A stretch of 64,000 nucleotides of DNA from Bartonella sp. TP (GTDB lineage: Bacteria > Pseudomonadota > Alphaproteobacteria > Rhizobiales > Rhizobiaceae). A program made the translations under genes and the position numbers. Location of the stretch: contig NZ_CP129002.1 in NCBI RefSeq assembly GCF_030406085.1, positions 434,001-498,000 of the forward strand, read 5' to 3'. Positions 54,347-63,188 of the stretch are shown here, piece by piece (position 1 is the stretch's first letter; each line of letters opens with the position of its first letter). The notes under the pieces were generated by a model. It was given only the letters and a program-made list of their open reading frames with translations, was not told where the DNA came from and ran no database searches.

Positions 54347-55117
54347 CTATTTGAGTAAAGGACATGGTATTATACACCATTTATATTTTCTGCCTATATC
54401 CAAATATCTGCTAAATACTTTACTATGCCAACGCTTATACATATAAATAAAGGCAGCTTTATTCCACCCCTTTTTATATGCTAAATGCTGAATTTCTGAA
54501 GCCGCGCCAGACTGCCGTAATATAGCAGGATATAGTTGCAAAACCTGCAGCTGCTTCGCCAGGCCAAACTCAAAGCTATAATAAAGCACATCTACAGCCA
54601 AAGCTGTATTCTGTAATAAAGGATATAAATCCCGCGCCGCCTGGCGAGAGATAATATATCCAACAGCGACATAATTACTTGAGCGACAGCGATATAGCTC
54701 ATATTCCTCATTAATGCGCATTTCATGCCGTAGCAATACTTTTTTACAACCAATATCTAGCTTTACCAAGGCAGTATTTGCTGGAATCCAACTGGAATCT
54801 TGCAAAAATTGGGCAGCGTTTTTTGACAATAGCGCGTCATCCTCTAGCACCACCCCATATTCATCTGTACCATTTGCAATAAGCTCTAGCACTTTTGCAT
54901 GGCTTAAATTACATGCCACCTCGTTCAAAATCTGGCACGTTACAGACGAAATATAAGCCTTTTTACAATCTTGCCGCGCTTTAAGCTCTGCCTCATCTAA
55001 TTTGCTACCATCTATGGCTTCTACCCGCACAAATTCTAGCCCCAAATTCTGCATTTGCGCTTTAATAAGCCGTAATCTATCCTCAGAGCGGTTTAGATTT
55101 ATCACATAGATTTGCAT
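54347..55117 (-). CDS. Glycosyltransferase family 25 (LPS/LOS type), copy 2
   Basis: The 256-residue paralogue of the neighbouring gene has QIYVINLNRSEDRLRLI at the start and shares YGVVLEDDALLSKNAAQFLQ with copy 1. VGYIISRQAARDL and a Lys/Tyr-rich end (MYKRWHSKVF) follow. ATG 55117 is chosen since TTGGA lies 8 bp upstream; the ATG at 55126 sits against that site. Residues between about 35 and 70 differ strongly from copy 1, so acceptor or donor preference may differ. A 28-bp gap separates the copies. Confidence 0.88.
   Translation of the reverse strand: MQIYVINLNRSEDRLRLIKAQMQNLGLEFVRVEAIDGSKLDEAELKARQDCKKAYISSVTCQILNEVACNLSHAKVLELIANGTDEYGVVLEDDALLSKNAAQFLQDSSWIPANTALVKLDIGCKKVLLRHEMRINEEYELYRCRSSNYVAVGYIISRQAARDLYPLLQNTALAVDVLYYSFEFGLAKQLQVLQLYPAILRQSGAASEIQHLAYKKGWNKAAFIYMYKRWHSKVFSRYLDIGRKYKWCIIPCPLLK
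54774..54916. repeat. Duplicated tract within GT25 copy 2
   Basis: Partner of 53978-54120, same length and offset by 796 bp, in direct orientation. A direct repeat this similar could support deletion of one copy or gene conversion. Confidence 0.85.
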
Positions 55118-55210
55118 AATTTTCATCCAAATTAATCTTTGCCGCTAAATATAAAAGAGTGAGCCATTAATGTCTAGCCATAATATTTACTGGCGTTACA
55201 AGATCTTTGC

Positions 55211-55219
55211 TGCTATAAT
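55211..55219 (+). promoter_or_regulatory. Extended -10 promoter of ubiE-ubiB-coaBC
   Basis: TGCTATAAT is an exact extended -10. The predicted start, about 55226, coincides with the first A of the AAGGAG ribosome site at 55226-55231, giving a leader of about 12 nt. This also rules out the ATG at 55220 as the start of ubiE. Confidence 0.65.
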
Positions 55220-55237
55220 ATGGCCAAGGAGGCTTGT

Positions 55238-56026
55238 ATGGAAGAAAAGCAACGTATAGGTGCAGATGGCGGCATGGAATCTTCCTTTGGCTTTAGCGAT
55301 GTTGAACCAGATGCTAAACAACAAAAAGTCAACCAGGTTTTCCATTCCGTAGCAAAAAAATACGATTTAATGAATGATTTTATGTCTGCTGGCATGCATC
55401 GTTTGTGGAAAGACGCGCTGATTAGTCGCCTGAACCCAGCACGACACACGCCCTGGCGCCTGCTAGATGTAGCTGGCGGTACCGCCGACATCGCCTTTAG
55501 AGCGCTTAAAGCTGGCAGAGGCAACGAGCAAATAAAAATCTGCCTGGTCGACATCAATAGCTCGATGCTAGAGGTGGGGCGCGAGCGCGCACAAGCAAAA
55601 GGCTATAGCGAATATATCGAGTTTATTGAAGGTGATGCGCAAAAATTACCCTTTGAGGATAATAGTTTTGACGCCTATACCATTAGCTTTGGCATACGTA
55701 ATGTACCGCATATCGACCAAGCTCTGGCCGAGGCATATCGGGTGCTAAAACCCGGTGGGCATTTCTTGTGCTTGGAATTTTCGCAAATAGATTTGCCGCT
55801 GCTAGCCAAGCTTTATGATTTATGGTCGTTTTACGCCATACCTAATATGGGCGCTTTAATCGCTGGCGACAAAAGCTCGTATCAATATTTAATAGAATCT
55901 ATCCGTAAATTTCCTGCCCAGGAAGATTTCAAGCTAATGATTGAACGTGCAGGCTTTGCCAAAGCAACTTATCGCAATCTTAGCGGCGGCATCGCTGCGA
56001 TTCATGAAGGCTGGAAGCTGCCATAG
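55238..56026 (+). CDS. ubiE: Ubiquinone biosynthesis C-methyltransferase UbiE
   Basis: UbiE methylates the ring of the ubiquinone (and menaquinone) precursor. The 262-residue protein has [17 protein letters not shown], motif [14 protein letters not shown], the [16 protein letters not shown] signature, and [14 protein letters not shown]. The end [12 protein letters not shown] is conserved. ATG 55238 is chosen because AAGGAG lies 6 bp upstream and the promoter overlaps the earlier ATG. ubiB follows with no gap. Confidence 0.97.
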   Translation: MEEKQRIGADGGMESSFGFSDVEPDAKQQKVNQVFHSVAKKYDLMNDFMSAGMHRLWKDALISRLNPARHTPWRLLDVAGGTADIAFRALKAGRGNEQIKICLVDINSSMLEVGRERAQAKGYSEYIEFIEGDAQKLPFEDNSFDAYTISFGIRNVPHIDQALAEAYRVLKPGGHFLCLEFSQIDLPLLAKLYDLWSFYAIPNMGALIAGDKSSYQYLIESIRKFPAQEDFKLMIERAGFAKATYRNLSGGIAAIHEGWKLP

Positions 56027-57553
56027 ATGTTTGCTTTATTTCGCCTAATCCATGCTGGCTTTATCTTTACCCGCTATGGCATAACGGCAAAGTTACTAGA
56101 AAATTTTGACTCTTCGCCTTGGCTAAAGCAATTTGTTAAATTATTCACTAGCAAAAAAACCATAGAACCACAGCAATTAGCCGCAGAAATAGACAGATTA
56201 GGCCCCTCTTATGTCAAGCTGGCGCAGTTTTTAGCCACCAGGCCAGATATTGTGGGGGCTACGCTGAGTAATTATTTAAGCCTGTTGCAAGACCGAGCGC
56301 AGCCATTTAGCCGCGCCGAAGCCTTATTGCAAATACAAAACAGCCTAAAGCTAAGCGCGACAGAATTGGCCGAAGCTTTGCCCGATTTCTCGCAGCCGAT
56401 TGCCGCCGCTTCCATAGCGCAAGTGCATCAAGCAAAGAGCGCGGGCCAGCTATTAGCTATAAAGGTGCTGCGCCCTGGCATTAAGGCTCGCTTCGCCAAG
56501 GATTTGCGCAGTTTTTACCTAAGTGCGCGCTGGCAAGAGCGCTTGTTGAAAAAAGCCCGCCGCTTACGGCCAGTAGATGTTGTACAGTCACTTGAGCAAA
56601 CCATTAAAATGGAAATGGATCTGCGGTTAGAAGCTGCTGCCATTGCAGAAATGGCCGAAAATACTAAAAACGACCTTAATTTTCGCGTGCCAAAGGTGAA
56701 TTGGCAACTAACGGGCCGCGATGTATTGGCCATGGAGTGGATTGATGGTGTTAAGCTAAATGACCATGAGGGGCTAAAACAACTGGGGTTAGATGCAAAA
56801 TTATTGGCAAAAAACCTAATGCAAAGCTTTCTTAAACATGCCATGTGGTATGGGTTTTTTCATGCCGACATGCATCCTGGCAATCTGTTTGTAGATAAAA
56901 ATGGCGACATAATAGCCATAGATTTTGGCATTACCGGCCGGCTGGGCGATAAAGAGCGCTATTTTCTGGCCCAGATATTATATGGTTTTATCAAAAGAGA
57001 CTATATGCGAGTGGCTCAAGCACATTTTGATGCTGGCTATGTGCCAAAACATCATAATGTGGCCGATTTTGCCCAGGCCAACCGTGCCATTGGCGAGCCT
57101 ATCTATGGCCAAGACGCAAAAAACATCTCTATGGCCCGCTTGCTAGGCTTGCTTTTCGAGATTACCGAAATTTTTGACATGCAAACAAGGCCAGAATTAC
57201 TGCTGCTACAAAAAAACCTTGTTGTGGTAGAGGGACTGGCGCGTGAGCTAGACCCGGATTTTAACATGTGGGAAACGGCAAAACCAATTGTAAAAAACTG
57301 GATGGCAAAAAATATGGGCCCACAAGCACTGCCAAAGCAATTACACAAGGCAGGCCTAAGCTTTGAGCGCTTTACTCATTACGGCACTGGGCTAATTGAG
57401 CAATGGCAAGCAACGCAAGAGCTAAATGCAAGCGCCGCAAAAGCCGGACGCCAACTCTATAAGAAATTAGCACGCATTGCTGGCTGGGCCGTATTGGCTT
57501 TTTGCTTACTCTGCATTACTTTAATTTATTTATTGTTGCGGAAATTAGGGTAA
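56027..57553 (+). CDS. ubiB: UbiB family atypical kinase for ubiquinone synthesis
   Basis: UbiB is a membrane-anchored ABC1/ADCK ATPase that supports aerobic ubiquinone synthesis. The 508-residue protein has the Ala-rich loop AAASIAQVHQA, the ATP lysine in LLAIKVLRPGI, HADMHPGNLF and the DFG motif IAIDFGITGRL. A C-terminal hydrophobic helix ends the protein (GWAVLAFCLLCITLIYLLL). The signature KxGQ motif reads KLAQ (YVKLAQFLATRP), Gly replaced by Ala, which is unusual. ATG follows the ubiE stop directly. Confidence 0.94.
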   Translation: MFALFRLIHAGFIFTRYGITAKLLENFDSSPWLKQFVKLFTSKKTIEPQQLAAEIDRLGPSYVKLAQFLATRPDIVGATLSNYLSLLQDRAQPFSRAEALLQIQNSLKLSATELAEALPDFSQPIAAASIAQVHQAKSAGQLLAIKVLRPGIKARFAKDLRSFYLSARWQERLLKKARRLRPVDVVQSLEQTIKMEMDLRLEAAAIAEMAENTKNDLNFRVPKVNWQLTGRDVLAMEWIDGVKLNDHEGLKQLGLDAKLLAKNLMQSFLKHAMWYGFFHADMHPGNLFVDKNGDIIAIDFGITGRLGDKERYFLAQILYGFIKRDYMRVAQAHFDAGYVPKHHNVADFAQANRAIGEPIYGQDAKNISMARLLGLLFEITEIFDMQTRPELLLLQKNLVVVEGLARELDPDFNMWETAKPIVKNWMAKNMGPQALPKQLHKAGLSFERFTHYGTGLIEQWQATQELNASAAKAGRQLYKKLARIAGWAVLAFCLLCITLIYLLLRKLG

Positions 57554-57557
57554 AAAC

Positions 57558-58757
57558 ATGCTGGCACAAAAAAATATCGGCTTAATAATTGGCGGTGGCA
57601 TTGCAGCCTATAAGTCGCTAGATCTAATTCGCCGCTTAAAAGAACGCGGCGCTATAGTGCATGTAATCTTAACCCCAGCGGCGCAAAAATTCATAACCAG
57701 CCTTAGTGCAGCCGCGCTAAGCCATATGCCTGTATATGGCGCCTTATTCGAAGAGGGTGCAAAAGACGATATCAGCCATATTAAGCTTAGCTCAATGCTT
57801 GATTTGCTTATAGTCGCCCCGGCTACGGCCAATCGCTTAGCCAGCACCGCTACTGGATTGGCCCAAGATTTTGCTGGCACTGTATTGCTAGCTGCAACCT
57901 GCCCTATATTACTTGCCCCGGCGATGAATCCCCATATGTGGGCTAATCCCGCCATACAGCGCGCGGTAACCTTTCTGCGCCAAGATGGCTATGCATTTAT
58001 CGGCCCAAATATTGGCGCCATGGCAGAAAAGAATCATCATGGCATCGGCCGCATGAGCGAAGCGCTAGAAATAGCAACCAAGGCCGAGGCTTTGCTAGCA
58101 CCGCAACACACGGCCCTTGCTGGCAAAAAATTTATTATAACCACTGGCGCTACTATAGAGCCGATAGATCCGGTGCGTTACATCAGCAATCATTCCTCTG
58201 GCAAACAGGGCTTTGCCATAGCGCAAGGTTTGGCACAATATGGCGCGCAGATAGTAGTAATTTGTGGCGAAACAAAAAGCAAGCCACCCGAAAATCTGCA
58301 AATAGTCAAAGTACAAACCGCAGCCGAAATGCTACAAGCAGTACAAGCCCAGCTACCGGCCGATGGTGCAATTTTTGTAGCCGCTGTTTGTGATTGGCGC
58401 GCCGCAGAAATAGCACCGCAAAAGCTCAAAAAACTAGCCGAAGATAGCATGCAATTAACCCTGCAAAAAAATCCAGATATTTTGCAGACCATCGCTACAG
58501 CCGCAAATAGGCCTAAATTAGTTATAGGATTCGCTGCCGAGACAGAGAATCATATCGACTATGCCAAGGCAAAATTGCAAAAAAAACAAGCCGACGTCAT
58601 AATAGCAAATAAGGTAAATGGCAAAGATTCCGCCTTTGGCAGCGAGTTCAATCAAATTACCCTAATAAGCAAAGACAAAGAAGAGCATTGGCCAAAATTA
58701 AGCAAGCAGCAAATAGGCCAAAAACTAGCCGAATATATTGCGACCAATTATTTTTGA
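57558..58757 (+). CDS. coaBC: Bifunctional phosphopantothenoylcysteine decarboxylase / phosphopantothenate-cysteine ligase
   Basis: CoaBC catalyses two steps of CoA synthesis. The N-terminal CoaC half has GGGIAAYKSLDLIRRL, the FMN region APATANRLA and the PAMNPHMW motif. The flap GAMAEKNHHGIGRMSE lacks the cysteine of the E. coli type, as I recall for many alphaproteobacteria. The CoaB half has TTGATIEPIDPVRYISNHSSGKQG, quoted in part as DPVRYISNHSSGKQG, then AAVCDWRAAEI and FAAETEN. At 399 residues, normal length. It lies 4 bp after ubiB and is convergent with the kinase gene. Confidence 0.96.
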   Translation: MLAQKNIGLIIGGGIAAYKSLDLIRRLKERGAIVHVILTPAAQKFITSLSAAALSHMPVYGALFEEGAKDDISHIKLSSMLDLLIVAPATANRLASTATGLAQDFAGTVLLAATCPILLAPAMNPHMWANPAIQRAVTFLRQDGYAFIGPNIGAMAEKNHHGIGRMSEALEIATKAEALLAPQHTALAGKKFIITTGATIEPIDPVRYISNHSSGKQGFAIAQGLAQYGAQIVVICGETKSKPPENLQIVKVQTAAEMLQAVQAQLPADGAIFVAAVCDWRAAEIAPQKLKKLAEDSMQLTLQKNPDILQTIATAANRPKLVIGFAAETENHIDYAKAKLQKKQADVIIANKVNGKDSAFGSEFNQITLISKDKEEHWPKLSKQQIGQKLAEYIATNYF

Positions 58758-58765
58758 GAAAAAAC

Positions 58766-59845
58766 TCAACTCGCCCGACAAATAGGTACAGAATCCAGCC
58801 AAATTTCCTGTAGCTCAATAAAATCATCACCCCAGCGACTATTCAACACCGCTTTTTGCAAATCCCCGCCAAATTGCGAGCCCTTTTGTTCTATAATCAA
58901 ACTAGCACAGATTGAAGCAAGCTTACCACTATTTTTTAAGCTTAAGCCAGCGTTAAAGCCAAATAGAAACCCAGCGGCAAAAACATCCCCCGCACCGGTA
59001 GTGTCTAGCACATTCGACACTGGCATCGCCGCTATATACTCCACGCCATCACGAGCAATCACCACCGAGCCCTTTTTGCCCATAGTTATGCAGGCAGCGC
59101 TGTTAACTGATTGTTGCAAACGCAAAATAATATCGTCAAATGATAGATCTGGATAAAGTTCCTGCGCTTCAATATCATTGCCCAGTAAAATATCTAGTTT
59201 TCCTTCATTCATAAGCTGCAAAAAATCTTGCCGAAACTCTATAGCGCAAGCAGGGTCGGAAAGAGACAAAGCTACCCTTACCCCATATTTACGAGCTATT
59301 TCTATGGCATGCAACGCGGCCTGCTTTGAGCACTCATCCTTCCACTGATAGCCCTCAATATAAACAATTTTGCTATGTTTAATTTTGTCATAATCAATAT
59401 CGCTTTTGCTAAAATAGCTACCAGCCCCCAGATAAGTATTCATAGAACGCTCGCCATCTGGAGTATTAAAAATTAGGCATAGCGCGGTAGAAGGACCGTT
59501 TTTTAAGGGCTCTACCGAAAAATCAACCCCCAATTGATGTAAACTCTGTGCATATCTGTGGCCAATAGCGTCGTCGCCTATCTTGCCAAAAAATCCGGCC
59601 TTGCCACCCAAAAGCGCATAGGCGTGCACCGTATTAGGACCGCTACCCCCCATAACCTCTTGCGCATTATGCATAAAACTGTGTAAAAACTTTGCTCGCT
59701 CTTGATCTATCAACCTGCGGGAGCTTTTGCTGATATTATGCTGTTGCAAAAATTCTTCACTACAATCGCTTAATATATCTGCCATTGGCGTGCCCAGAAC
59801 AATCAAGTCAACATTACGAACAGGGTGGATATCGCTAGGGGCCAT
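58766..59845 (-). CDS. PfkB-family sugar kinase, adenosine-kinase-like
   Basis: The 359-residue protein has the PfkB fold with GGSGPNTVHAYALLGGKAGFFGKIG (N-terminal signature, quoted in part as GGSGPNTVHAYALLGG) and LDTTGAGDVFAAGFLFG with the catalytic aspartate. The nearest resemblance is to the bacterial adenosine kinase-like group common in rhizobia, with MNTYLGAGSYFS and LLGNDIEAQELY. The substrate is probably adenosine or another nucleoside, not proven. GGAG lies 8 bp before ATG 59845. A TGTTATAGT element lies upstream. Confidence 0.88.
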   Translation of the reverse strand: MAPSDIHPVRNVDLIVLGTPMADILSDCSEEFLQQHNISKSSRRLIDQERAKFLHSFMHNAQEVMGGSGPNTVHAYALLGGKAGFFGKIGDDAIGHRYAQSLHQLGVDFSVEPLKNGPSTALCLIFNTPDGERSMNTYLGAGSYFSKSDIDYDKIKHSKIVYIEGYQWKDECSKQAALHAIEIARKYGVRVALSLSDPACAIEFRQDFLQLMNEGKLDILLGNDIEAQELYPDLSFDDIILRLQQSVNSAACITMGKKGSVVIARDGVEYIAAMPVSNVLDTTGAGDVFAAGFLFGFNAGLSLKNSGKLASICASLIIEQKGSQFGGDLQKAVLNSRWGDDFIELQEIWLDSVPICRAS

Positions 59846-59878
59846 GTGCCACGCTCCATGTTAGATTACCAAAATAAA

Positions 59879-59887
59879 ACTATAACA
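59879..59887 (-). promoter_or_regulatory. Extended -10 element of the PfkB-family gene
   Basis: On the minus strand TGTTATAGT (TGn plus TATAGT) lies 33 bp before ATG 59845, with no strong -35. Confidence 0.45.
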
Positions 59888-59929
59888 TAAGCCATTGATT
59901 TTTACCATAGGCTAACCTAATTATTAAGC

Positions 59930-60661
59930 ATGATGCCTATTAATATCTTAAACTGTGCCCTGCGTGCTGTAGGCAAGCTGTTTAGCCCCGGCATGCGCAA
60001 TATTTTTTGGCGCGTGCTCGCTATTACTATCTTGTGCTTGGCTGTTTGCTGGTTTTTATTCCGCCATATTTTTATGTTGTTTGCCATGCCATTTATTGCT
60101 GGGGCCTTTGCGCCGCTTTCACTAGCGGTGGGTTGGCTTAGCTTTTTGGCCGTATTATTTTTTAGCCTGGGGCTTAGTTTTGCCTTTTATTTTTTTCTTG
60201 CCCCGCTTACTGCTTTTGTAGGTAGCTTTTTTGCCGATGATGCCATTGCGGTAATAGAACAAGAAGATTACCCCGAGCTTGCCCCCGGCCGTGCTATGAA
60301 CTGGCAAGAATCATTTAGCTTTAGCTTACGTTTTTTGGCCATTAGCATTATTGGCAATATTGCCGCTTTGATAATGTATTTCTTTACCCCTATTCATATT
60401 TTTAGCTTTTATATAGTCAATGGCTATATTTTGGGTCGCGCTTATTTCATTATCAATGCACAGCGCTTTCATAGCTATCAAGAGGCTACCGCCTTGTTTA
60501 ACCAGCATTTAAGCACGATTTTTATCTGCGGGTTACTAATTGCCTTTATAAGCTCTATACCGCTGTTAAACCTAGTGGCGCCGCTTTTTGCTGCTAGCTT
60601 TATGGCATATATTTATAAAAATATTACAGAAGCTAGACGGCAAACGAAAAAAATTGTATAA
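59930..60661 (+). CDS. EI24/CysZ-like integral membrane protein
   Basis: The 243-residue hydrophobic protein has about five to six membrane segments and resembles the EI24 domain family (PF07264), which includes the sulfate permease CysZ. Typical pieces are FSPGMRNIFWRVLAI at the start, GRAMNWQESFSFSLRFLAI in the middle, and IVNGYILGRAYF. The transported substrate is unknown. A TTGATT-17 bp-TAATTA element ends about 7 bp before ATG 59930, so the leader would be nearly absent; no ribosome site is evident. ATG 59933 is an alternative start. Confidence 0.85.
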   Translation: MMPINILNCALRAVGKLFSPGMRNIFWRVLAITILCLAVCWFLFRHIFMLFAMPFIAGAFAPLSLAVGWLSFLAVLFFSLGLSFAFYFFLAPLTAFVGSFFADDAIAVIEQEDYPELAPGRAMNWQESFSFSLRFLAISIIGNIAALIMYFFTPIHIFSFYIVNGYILGRAYFIINAQRFHSYQEATALFNQHLSTIFICGLLIAFISSIPLLNLVAPLFAASFMAYIYKNITEARRQTKKIV

Positions 60662-60662
60662 T
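60634..60662 (+). promoter_or_regulatory. Candidate promoter of accD-folC
   Basis: TAGACG (60634-60639), 17 bp, then a perfect TATAAT (60657-60662) overlapping the stop codon of the preceding gene. The accD ATG is 40 bp further on, with AAGG in between. Confidence 0.55.
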
Positions 60663-60701
60663 AAACAGTAATGTGTTTATTAACAGCAATAAGGTGCCTC
60701 G

Positions 60702-61556
60702 ATGAACTGGCTAACCAATTATGTCCGCCCCAAAATTAAATCTATGTTTACGAAACGAGACATGCCAGAAAATATGTGGATCAAAGATCCAGCTAGCGGC
60801 GAAATGGTCTTTCGTAAAGAAGTAGAAGACAACCAATTTGTCGTACCCAGCTCGGGCTTTCACCTGCCTATTAGCCCAGCATTGCGCCTGCAGCATTTTT
60901 TTGACAATGGCGCATATGAAGTACTGCCAAACCCCACAGTGCCCACCGACCCACTAAAATTCCGCGACGAAAAAAAATATATAGACCGGCTTAAAGCCTA
61001 TCGCACCAAACTAGAAAAAGAAGATAATATCACCGCTGCTCTAGGGCAAATAGAAACCCTGCCCATAGTAGCTGTGGTGCAAGATTTCGCCTTTATGGGG
61101 GGGTCGCTAGGCCTTGCTACTGGCGAGGCAATTATAGCAGCTTTTGAAAAAGCAGCGGAGCTAAAGCGGCCCTTGGTATTTTTTGTAGCCTCTGGCGGCG
61201 CCCGTATGCAAGAGGGCATTTTTTCACTTATGCAAATGCCGCGTACCACCATCGCCGTGCAATTATTAAAAGAAGCTGGCCAGCCCTATATTGTAGTGCT
61301 AACCAACCCAACCACTGGCGGTGTTAGTGCTTCTTACGCTATGCTAGGCGATGTACATATTGCCGAGCCCGGCGCCATGATAGGCTTTGCTGGCCCACGG
61401 GTGATACAGCAAACCATACGGGAAAAACTGCCAGAGGGCTTCCAAAGTGCCGAATATTTACTAAAACACGGCATGGTGGATATGGTAGTGCCGCGTTATA
61501 ACCTAAAAGAAACCATTGCGAGGCTCTTGCGGTTAATGCTAAAACAAGCTGCTTAA
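60702..61556 (+). CDS. accD: Acetyl-CoA carboxylase carboxyltransferase subunit beta
   Basis: AccD with AccA transfers the carboxyl group from biotin to acetyl-CoA. The 284-residue crotonase-fold protein has [43 protein letters not shown] and [21 protein letters not shown]. The four zinc-finger cysteines of the E. coli type are all replaced ([20 protein letters not shown]); the protein has no cysteine at all. accD-folC-trxA-addA is a rhizobial gene order, but trpFBA, usually upstream, is missing. Confidence 0.97.
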   Translation: MNWLTNYVRPKIKSMFTKRDMPENMWIKDPASGEMVFRKEVEDNQFVVPSSGFHLPISPALRLQHFFDNGAYEVLPNPTVPTDPLKFRDEKKYIDRLKAYRTKLEKEDNITAALGQIETLPIVAVVQDFAFMGGSLGLATGEAIIAAFEKAAELKRPLVFFVASGGARMQEGIFSLMQMPRTTIAVQLLKEAGQPYIVVLTNPTTGGVSASYAMLGDVHIAEPGAMIGFAGPRVIQQTIREKLPEGFQSAEYLLKHGMVDMVVPRYNLKETIARLLRLMLKQAA

Positions 61557-61566
61557 AGTAGCGCTA

Positions 61567-62868
61567 ATGTGCCACGGCGATAAACTTGAAAAAATTATTA
61601 AGCAAATTTTACAAACCAGAACAGCTGGCTGGGATCTTTCGCTAGGCCGTATCAGCAAATTACTAAAAACCTTGGGCAATTGCCAAGAAAATTTGCCCCG
61701 CCCCATACATATTGCTGGCACAAATGGCAAGGGCTCAACAGCCAGCTTTTGCAGAGCTTTGTTAGAGTCCGCTGGCTATAGCACCCATGTCTTTAGCTCC
61801 CCGCATTTGGTAAGCTGGCGCGAGCGCTTTCGCCTAAATGGCAAATTGATTGAAACAGACCAGCTATGCGAATTGCTGCAAGAAGTCACAGCACAAGCCG
61901 AGCCAGATGTAACTCTGTTTGAAATTCTAACCGCCAGTGCCATGCTAGAATTCAGCCGAGTGCCAGCCGATGCTACGATTTTTGAAGTTGGCCTGGGTGG
62001 ACGGCTAGACGCAACCAATGTCATACCCCATCCCGCATGCTGCATCATAACGCCAATAAGCTTTGACCATTGCACAATATTAGGCAGCGATATCGCAACA
62101 ATAGCAGCTGAAAAAGCGGCAATTATCAAGCCAGGCTGCCAGCTTGTCGTTTCACAACAATTATTTCCAGCAGCATCAGAAGTAATAATGGCCCAAGCTG
62201 AGCAAGCAAGGGCAAAAACTAGTCTCTATGGCCAGGATTTTATGAGCTATAGCGAAAATGGTCAAATGATCTTTCAGAATCAGCATCGGCTGTTGCAATT
62301 GCCAAAACCCTGCCTGCCTGGCGAGCACCAGCTAGTAAATGCGGCTAGCGCAATTGAAGCAATTGACAAATTGGGGCTTGATATTACCGAAGCTAACATC
62401 GCCAAAGCTTTACGCAATAGCTATTGGCCAGGCCGGCTGCAAAGAATCAATAGTGGCAAATTATATGAAGAGTTAAATCGGCCAATCATCTGGCTTGATG
62501 GCGCGCATAATGCAGGCGGAGCCCAAGAGCTGAGCAATTTTTTTGCCCAGAAAAAGCAAAAAGTAATTCTGATAATGGGCATGCTAGATACCAAAGATTA
62601 TAGCAATTTTCTACGCTGCTTCAAAGATATAGCAAAGCACAGCTATTTTGTACCAATAACAGACAGCCACAATGCTGTCTCGGCAACAACTCTATGCCAG
62701 GCCGCAGCATCAATCTTTTCTACCCCCTGCAGCGAGCTACCCAGCCTTGGGCAAGCACTCACACAAGCAGCGGCCCAAAGCAACGGCCAGGATAATATAA
62801 TTGTTACCGGGTCATTGCATTTAGTAGGCGAATTTTTAAAGCTTAATAACACGCCGCCCTGGCTGTAA
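61567..62868 (+). CDS. folC: Bifunctional dihydrofolate/folylpolyglutamate synthase
   Basis: FolC adds glutamate to dihydropteroate and to folates. The 433-residue Mur-ligase-fold protein has the P-loop IAGTNGKGSTASFC, the SSPHLVSWRERFRLNG loop, EVGLGGRLDATNV, ISFDHCTILGSD and AAEKAAIIKPG. DGAHNAGGAQEL and the linker WPGRLQRI complete the set. It follows accD after 10 bp. Its stop abuts the stop of trxA on the opposite strand. Confidence 0.97.
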   Translation: MCHGDKLEKIIKQILQTRTAGWDLSLGRISKLLKTLGNCQENLPRPIHIAGTNGKGSTASFCRALLESAGYSTHVFSSPHLVSWRERFRLNGKLIETDQLCELLQEVTAQAEPDVTLFEILTASAMLEFSRVPADATIFEVGLGGRLDATNVIPHPACCIITPISFDHCTILGSDIATIAAEKAAIIKPGCQLVVSQQLFPAASEVIMAQAEQARAKTSLYGQDFMSYSENGQMIFQNQHRLLQLPKPCLPGEHQLVNAASAIEAIDKLGLDITEANIAKALRNSYWPGRLQRINSGKLYEELNRPIIWLDGAHNAGGAQELSNFFAQKKQKVILIMGMLDTKDYSNFLRCFKDIAKHSYFVPITDSHNAVSATTLCQAAASIFSTPCSELPSLGQALTQAAAQSNGQDNIIVTGSLHLVGEFLKLNNTPPWL

Positions 62869-63186
62869 TTATAGCAGCCCCTTTATCCAGGCCTCAAATT
62901 TAGATTTTGGCCCGCTGCCCACCATATTTGCTACAACTTTGCCGTCTTTAAACGCTATTAAAGCAGGTATAGAGCGAATGGCGTATTGGGTGGCTAATTG
63001 CGGATTTTCATCTATATTCACCTTGGCAATCTTTACCTGCCCGGCCATTTGCGTGGCCAATTCTTCTAAAATCGGGGCTATCATCTTGCACGGCCCACAC
63101 CAAGGCGCCCAAAAATCTACCACCAAAAGCTGGCTGCTATCTGCTAAGGCCGCATCAAAATCTGCTGTTGATAATTTTTGTACCAT
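62869..63186 (-). CDS. trxA: Thioredoxin
   Basis: The 105-residue protein is a classical thioredoxin: [21 protein letters not shown] carries the WCGPC active site (quoted part: [12 protein letters not shown]). [22 protein letters not shown] includes the cis-proline. It reduces cytoplasmic disulfides. It sits 2 bp after the addA end on the same strand, the usual rhizobial addA-trxA order. Confidence 0.98.
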   Translation of the reverse strand: MVQKLSTADFDAALADSSQLLVVDFWAPWCGPCKMIAPILEELATQMAGQVKIAKVNIDENPQLATQYAIRSIPALIAFKDGKVVANMVGSGPKSKFEAWIKGLL

Positions 63187-63188
63187 GG

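Noticed and set aside
58752-58772. Hairpin at the coaBC/kinase junction
   Set aside because: A 5-bp AT-rich stem (TTGAG/CTCAA) with no T-tract after it is too weak to call.
62861-62879. Hairpin at the folC/trxA junction as a terminator
   Set aside because: Only 5 bp of stem and no T run on either strand.
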